Below, piece by piece: positions 7,852 to 11,913 of a DNA stretch of 11,913 bases (its first letter is position 1; each line of letters opens with the position of its first letter). Position numbers and translations under genes: made by a program. The notes beneath the pieces are model-generated. The model saw nothing but the letters and a program-made list of their open reading frames with translations, made no database searches and had not been told where the DNA came from. Location of the stretch: contig JAHCKJ010000040.1 in the NCBI GenBank assembly GCA_026125835.1, positions 1 through 11,913 of the forward strand, in the 5' to 3' direction. This stretch comes from Sphingopyxis sp. GTDB taxonomy: Bacteria; Pseudomonadota; Alphaproteobacteria; Sphingomonadales; Sphingomonadaceae.

Positions 7852-9054
7852 TCAGCTATCGACGCCGAAAAGGTCGCGGCTGTACACTTTGTCGGCCACA
7901 TCGGCGAGTTCGTCGGCAACACGATTGGCGATAATCACGTCCGCCTCGGCCTTGAACGCGTCGAGATCGCGCACGACGCGCGAATTGAACAGCCGGTCGT
8001 CGGCGATCAGCGGCTCATAGACTATGACCTCGATACCCTTGGCCTTGATGCGCTTCATCACGCCCAGGATGCTGCTCGCGCGGAAATTGTCCGATCCGGC
8101 CTTCATCGCCAGGCGGTGGATGCCCACGACGCGCGGGCTCCGCTTCAGGATTTCCGCCGCGATGAAATCCTTCCGCGTCGTGTTCGACGACACGATCGCC
8201 TGGATCAGGTTTTGCGGCACCTCGCGATAATTGGCGAGCATCTGCTTGGTGTCCTTGGGCAGGCAATAGCCGCCATAGCCGAACGACGGGTTGTTATAGA
8301 AACTGCCGATCCTGGGATCGAGGCACACGCCTTCGATAATCTGCCGCGAATCGGCGCCGTGCATCGCCGCATAGGTGTCGAGTTCGTTGAAAAAGGCAAC
8401 GCGCATCGCCAGATAGGTGTTGGCGAACAGCTTGATCGCCTCGGCCTCGGTATTACCCGTCTGCAAAACGGGCGTATCCGGGTTGAGCGAGGCGGCGAGC
8501 AGGAGCTGCGCAAAATCGGCGGCGCGCGGGTGCGTGTCGCCCACGACGATGCGCGAGGGATGCAGATTGTCGTAGAGCGCCCGTCCTTCGCGCAGGAACT
8601 CGGGCGAAAAGACGATCGCGTCGCTGCCATGTTGGGCGCGCATCCGGTCGGTGAACCCCACCGGCACGGTCGATTTCACGACGATCACCGCATCGGGCGC
8701 CATCGCCAACGCATCGGCAATCACCGATTCGACGCTGCCGGTGTTGAAATAATTGGTGTCGGGGTCGTAGTCGGTCGGGGTCGCCACCACGACAAAATCG
8801 GCATCCTGATACGCGACAAGCTTGTCGGTCGTCGCAACCAGATCGAGCGGCCGGGTCGCCAGATAATCCTCGATTTCGGGATCGACGATGGGGGACCGCT
8901 TCGCATTGATCTGCTCGACCTTGCGCGCGTCGATGTCGAGCGCGACGACATGGTTACGCTGTGCGAGCAGCACCGCGTTGGAAATACCGACATAGCCGGT
9001 GCCGACGACGGTGATTTTGGTTGCCGGGCTGGGCGGCGCATGGTCTGACGGCAA
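7852..9054 (-). CDS. ugd: UDP-glucose 6-dehydrogenase (short, E. coli Ugd-like class)
   Basis: A 400-aa cytosolic enzyme that oxidises UDP-glucose twice with NAD+ to UDP-glucuronate, a precursor of acidic polysaccharides. The N-terminal Rossmann motif is VVGTGYVG (about residues 16-23). Next come ATPTDYDPDTNYFNT, STVPVGFT and FSPEFLREGRALYDNLHPSR. EAIKLFANTYLAMRV carries the active-site Lys and Asn, and FGYGGYCLPKDTKQ carries the catalytic Cys (about residue 270). The C-terminal NAD/UDP domain includes GSDNFRASS, VYEPL and DKVYSRDLFG. No in-frame ATG precedes the Rossmann motif. TTG at 9054-9052 was chosen because GAGGGA lies about six bases upstream; a TTG at 9093 has no such site. It follows selO on the same strand after 86 bases, and may be cotranscribed with it. 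No U-tract terminator is seen after its stop. Confidence 0.95.
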   Translation of the reverse strand: MPSDHAPPSPATKITVVGTGYVGISNAVLLAQRNHVVALDIDARKVEQINAKRSPIVDPEIEDYLATRPLDLVATTDKLVAYQDADFVVVATPTDYDPDTNYFNTGSVESVIADALAMAPDAVIVVKSTVPVGFTDRMRAQHGSDAIVFSPEFLREGRALYDNLHPSRIVVGDTHPRAADFAQLLLAASLNPDTPVLQTGNTEAEAIKLFANTYLAMRVAFFNELDTYAAMHGADSRQIIEGVCLDPRIGSFYNNPSFGYGGYCLPKDTKQMLANYREVPQNLIQAIVSSNTTRKDFIAAEILKRSPRVVGIHRLAMKAGSDNFRASSILGVMKRIKAKGIEVIVYEPLIADDRLFNSRVVRDLDAFKAEADVIIANRVADELADVADKVYSRDLFGVDS

Positions 9055-9140
9055 TGAAATGTCCCTCGCTGGGTTGTCCGCCGTCCCTAGCAACTGGCGC
9101 GCGACCGCTCAACCGGCGTCCGGCCGACCCCGGCGACAAT

Positions 9141-10604
9141 TCAGGTGCCGCAGAAGGTCCGGTAGGGCGCCGCATCGATCGGCCCCGGTTCGGCAAAGCG
9201 TTCGAGGCCGGGCCGCGCAACAAAGGGCTGCTGCGCCACCTCGAGCAATGCCTGCCACGGTCCCATGTCGCCCGCCTCGGCTGCTTCCAGCGCCGGTTCG
9301 ATGATGTGATTGCGCGGGATATACAGCGGATTGACCGCGTCCATCGCGTCCGCGCGGACAAGCGGGCTTACCCCGTCGCTTTCGATATGCTCCCACCACC
9401 GCGCAACCCAGGGCGCCATCGCGTCGGGTGTCGGAAGCAACTGCGCGAGCCGCGCGCCGTCGCCGCGCAGCAGCATGGCAAGCGCGCGAAAAAAGGATGT
9501 GAAATCGACGCTGTGCGTCTCGAGCTCGGCGAACAGATCGTCGACCAGCGCGCGATCGTGTGCGCCCCGTGCGGCGAGCCCCAGCTTGGCGCGCATCAGC
9601 CGGTCCCAATGCGCGCGAAAGCGTCCGGGTATCGCATCGACCAATGCCTTTGCGCCTTCGACATCGCCCGGCGACACGCTGTGAATCGCCGGCAACAGCG
9701 CTTCGGCAAAGCGCGCCATGTTCCAGTGCATGATCTGCGGCTGGCGGCCATAGGCATAGCGCCCGTGCGGATCGATCGAACTGAACACCGTGTTTGCGGC
9801 AAACCGGTCCATGAAGGCGCAGGGGCCATAATCGAGCGTCTCGCCGCTGACCGCGACATTGTCGGTGTTCATCACGCCATGGATGAAACCCACACCCATC
9901 CACTGCGCGATCAACGCGCATTGCAAGTCGATGACGCGGTCGAGCATCGCGAGGTGCGGATTCGGCGCCTCCGCCAGTTCGGGCCAGTGGCGCCAGATGG
10001 TGTAGTCGGACAGTTTGACCACATGATCGACACCGAAATGCGCCGCAAAAAACTGGAATGAGCCGACCCGGATATGGCTGCTCGCGACGCGAGTGAGCAC
10101 CGCCCCGGGGTGCCCGCGGTCGCGCTGCACCACATCACCCGTCGCCACCGCCGCAAGGGAGCGCGTCGTCGGCACACCCATGGCGGCCATCGCCTCGGAT
10201 ACCAGATATTCACGCAGCACCGGCCCCATCGCCGCCTTGCCGTCACCGCCGCGGGAAAAAGGCGTGGGGCCGGATCCCTTCAGCTGAATATCGAAACGGG
10301 CGCCATCGGGCGCAACGATCTCGCCCAGCAGCAACGCACGGCCGTCGCCAAGCTGGGGAGAAAAGTGGCCGAACTGATGACCAGTGTATGCAAAGGCGAG
10401 CAGGCTGGCGCCTTCGGGCAGCTCGCCACCCGATAAAATGCGCGCGAACTGGTCGTTTTTTTCCTTGCCGACCGCCAGTCCCAAGCGCTTGATGAGCGGG
10501 TGATTGAATACCAGCAGCGCCGGTGCCGACGGCTTTGCCGGCTCGGCGGGCGTGTAAAATCCCTCCATCGACGCTTTGAAACTGTTGTCGAAGGTAAAAC
10601 GCAC
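9141..10604 (-). CDS. selO: Protein adenylyltransferase SelO (YdiU/UPF0061 family)
   Basis: A 487-aa protein of the usual family length. SelO is a kinase-fold enzyme that binds ATP upside down and transfers AMP to Ser, Thr or Tyr of target proteins, linked in other bacteria to oxidative stress. Visible family blocks in order: FDNSF at the start, AYTGHQFGHFSPQLGDGRA (glycine-rich and nucleotide site), DIQLKGSGPTPFSRGGDGKA (Lys and Arg), SSHIRVGSFQFFAA, HGVMNTDNVAVSG (catalytic and metal-binding Asn), LDYGPCAFMD (the DFG equivalent DYG), and NPLYIPRNHIIE. The C-terminus is FCGT, placing a Cys where some eukaryotic members have selenocysteine. The start is GTG at 10604-10602, with GGGAG about nine bases upstream. 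Its place beside ugd looks accidental with respect to function. Confidence 0.95.
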   Translation of the reverse strand: MRFTFDNSFKASMEGFYTPAEPAKPSAPALLVFNHPLIKRLGLAVGKEKNDQFARILSGGELPEGASLLAFAYTGHQFGHFSPQLGDGRALLLGEIVAPDGARFDIQLKGSGPTPFSRGGDGKAAMGPVLREYLVSEAMAAMGVPTTRSLAAVATGDVVQRDRGHPGAVLTRVASSHIRVGSFQFFAAHFGVDHVVKLSDYTIWRHWPELAEAPNPHLAMLDRVIDLQCALIAQWMGVGFIHGVMNTDNVAVSGETLDYGPCAFMDRFAANTVFSSIDPHGRYAYGRQPQIMHWNMARFAEALLPAIHSVSPGDVEGAKALVDAIPGRFRAHWDRLMRAKLGLAARGAHDRALVDDLFAELETHSVDFTSFFRALAMLLRGDGARLAQLLPTPDAMAPWVARWWEHIESDGVSPLVRADAMDAVNPLYIPRNHIIEPALEAAEAGDMGPWQALLEVAQQPFVARPGLERFAEPGPIDAAPYRTFCGT

Positions 10605-10898
10605 ACGGTGGCTCCCGGCTTTGGTCTATGTCGAGCCTTGCCGTCATGATTGCAAGGATTGAGGCATGTCGCGGACGCGGAAACCAACGGAAACAGCAGC
10701 GGCGGCTTATGTTACGCCCGCCGACCAGACAAAGTTCACTCACTGTTTTCGAAATTTGTGGTGCGGTACCGGTTGGACGCTGAAAATCCAGGCGTTCCGA
10801 ACGCATTTGGAATGAAGCTCTTTGTCACCGACCGAATCGGCGGCCTCGGCCGCATGGCGCACGGCACCGCAACCATCGACGGCACGAGGGCCTGATCG
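10605..10898 (+). other. Intergenic region between divergent selO and the epimerase pseudogene
   Basis: These 294 bases separate the selO start (minus) from the epimerase remnant (plus). By eye they are less GC-rich in the middle than their neighbours. A weak minus-strand promoter pair (TTGCAA at 10655-10650, ACATAG at 10631-10626, spacing 18) could serve selO with a short leader. On the plus strand, a GAGGG site (10886-10890) lies ahead of the epimerase ATG. A 27-codon plus-strand frame from ATG 10812 to TGA 10893-10895 begins MKLFVT...GGLGR, faintly like a Rossmann N-terminus, but is too short to call a gene. No repeat, terminator or RNA gene is evident. Confidence 0.5.
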
Positions 10899-11911
10899 AT
10901 GAGCACCGTTGTCACCGGGATCGCTGAATTCAACGGCATGCCGACCGCCGCACGCTTGCTGGAACGCGGCGATACGGTGATCGGCATCGACAATTTCAAC
11001 GACTATTTTCTCGTGGCATTAAAGACCGCGCGGATTGCCGCACTTGAATCCATGGGAACCGGCCGCTTGTCGGTGCACCGTGTCGATATCGGCGAAGACG
11101 GAGCACTACCGTCAGCGTTCGCCACGAGCGATTTTGACCGGATCGTCCCCTCGCAGCGCAGCCCGGCGTGCGTTATTCGATCGATAACCCTGCCGCCTAT
11201 GTTCGCTCGAACCTTGCAGGACACCTCAACGTCCTCGAACTCGCGCGCCACCACGGCGTGGCGCAAGTGGTCTATGCGTCGTCTTCGTCGGTCTATGGCG
11301 CAAACAGGGCGATGCCGTTTCGGGTAGAGGATCGCGTTGATCACCCGAGCTCGCTCTATGCCGCGACCGAACGGGCGGACGAACTGATGAGCGAAACCTA
11401 TGCGCACCTGTTTCGCATCCCGCAAACCGGCCTGCGCTTCTTCACCGTTTATGAGCCGTGGGGCAGACCCGACATGGCGGTGTGGAAGTTCACCCAGGCG
11501 ATTCTGTCGGGGGTCCCGATCGACGTATGTAATCATGACAAGATGCGGCGCGATTTCACGTACAACGACGACATCGTGGCAGAAATCATCGCCAGTCTCG
11601 ACCGTCCGCCGGCGGACGACGGCGCACTAAAATCCGGTGGATTCACGACTCCGCATCGGATCTACAATATCGGCAACAACCGCTCGGAAGAGCTGATGGA
11701 TATGATCGCGACGATCGAGCAGGCGTGCGGCCGCAGGGCACATACCAACATGCTCCCGATGCTGGACGGTGATGTTGTCGATACTTATGCGGATATCCAA
11801 GCGATTGCCGACGATCTCGGCTACGCCCCGACGACGCCTATCAGCGTCGGCCTGCCGCGATTCGTTGACTGGTTTCAGGCCTGCGATGCCGACGCATGGG
11901 TGCACGAATAG
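10899..11911 (+). pseudogene. UDP-glucuronate 4-epimerase-type NAD-dependent epimerase, decayed
   Basis: An SDR epimerase of about 337 residues once repaired, resembling the UDP-glucuronate to UDP-galacturonate enzymes: IGIDNFNDY, YASSSSVYG, SLYAAT, RFFTVY-PWGRPDMA, YNIGNN, LGYAPTT and a final RFVDWF. The N-terminal part (10899-11147, to DFDRIV) and the rest (from CTC 11150, L-A-A-Q-P-G-V-R-Y-S) lie in different frames; one base is missing from what should be a CAC His codon at 11148-11149. The nucleotide motif TGxxGFxG reads TGIAEFNG (Gly to Glu at 10926-10928). The catalytic YxxxK reads YAATE (Lys to Glu at 11369-11371). The conserved YGPWGRPD reads YEPWGRPD (11453-11455). Several independent lesions at catalytic and binding residues make this a true pseudogene. 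The downstream half stays open for 247 codons, so the decay may be fairly recent, or the sequence derives from a paralogue. Confidence 0.88.
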
Positions 11912-11913
11912 AC

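Noticed and set aside
7501..9048. 515-codon open frame on the plus strand opposite ugd
   Set aside because: ugd is recognisable residue by residue on the minus strand, and this frame has no motif of its own.
11168..11911. Treating the 247-codon frame as an intact, shorter epimerase
   Set aside because: It lacks the whole N-terminal NAD-binding half, and its YxxxK lysine is glutamate.

Overview
The window is about 11.9 kb of gene-dense, GC-rich DNA. Gene content, codon bias and protein style suggest an alphaproteobacterium of the Sphingomonadales, probably Sphingopyxis-like. The lineage is inferred from protein character and was not tested by any search. There are no RNA genes, insertion sequences or CRISPR arrays. 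Apart from the ends (galE tail at the left, an epimerase remnant at the right), everything lies on the minus strand.

Layout, left to right: (1) 1-158, the C-terminal tail of galE on the plus strand, meeting the next gene tail to tail with overlapping stop codons. (2) 155-727, a GDT1/UPF0016 family Mn/Ca exporter, preceded by a manganese (yybP-ykoY) riboswitch at 805-916 and a GC-rich hairpin at 737-792 that reaches the ribosome binding site. (3) 901-1122, a 73-aa lipoprotein; 1122-5357, tamB; 5357-7693, tamA. These form a translationally coupled minus-strand operon transcribed tamA > tamB > lipoprotein, with TGATG stop/start overlaps at both junctions. (4) 7852-9054, UDP-glucose 6-dehydrogenase, and 9141-10604, the protein AMPylase SelO, both minus. 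(5) 10605-10898, an intergenic stretch. (6) 10899-11911, a plus-strand remnant of a UDP-glucuronate 4-epimerase-type gene.

Two genes are damaged. tamA carries an in-frame TAG at 6932-6934, inside the first POTRA domain, where the family has a tyrosine; the frame is otherwise open for another 524 codons. The epimerase has a one-base deletion at about 11148, its catalytic YxxxK lysine changed to glutamate, and a nucleotide-binding glycine changed to glutamate, so it is a decayed pseudogene and not a single sequencing slip.

The most interesting regulatory structure is the riboswitch. The 5' strand of its closing stem and its signature GGGGAGUAG box lie inside the last codons of the lipoprotein gene, so the UAG of the box is also that gene's stop codon. 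Ribosomes finishing the lipoprotein would therefore sit on the aptamer. Functionally the window combines outer-membrane assembly (TamA/TamB), manganese export under riboswitch control, and UDP-sugar supply for surface polysaccharide (galE, ugd and a dead epimerase).
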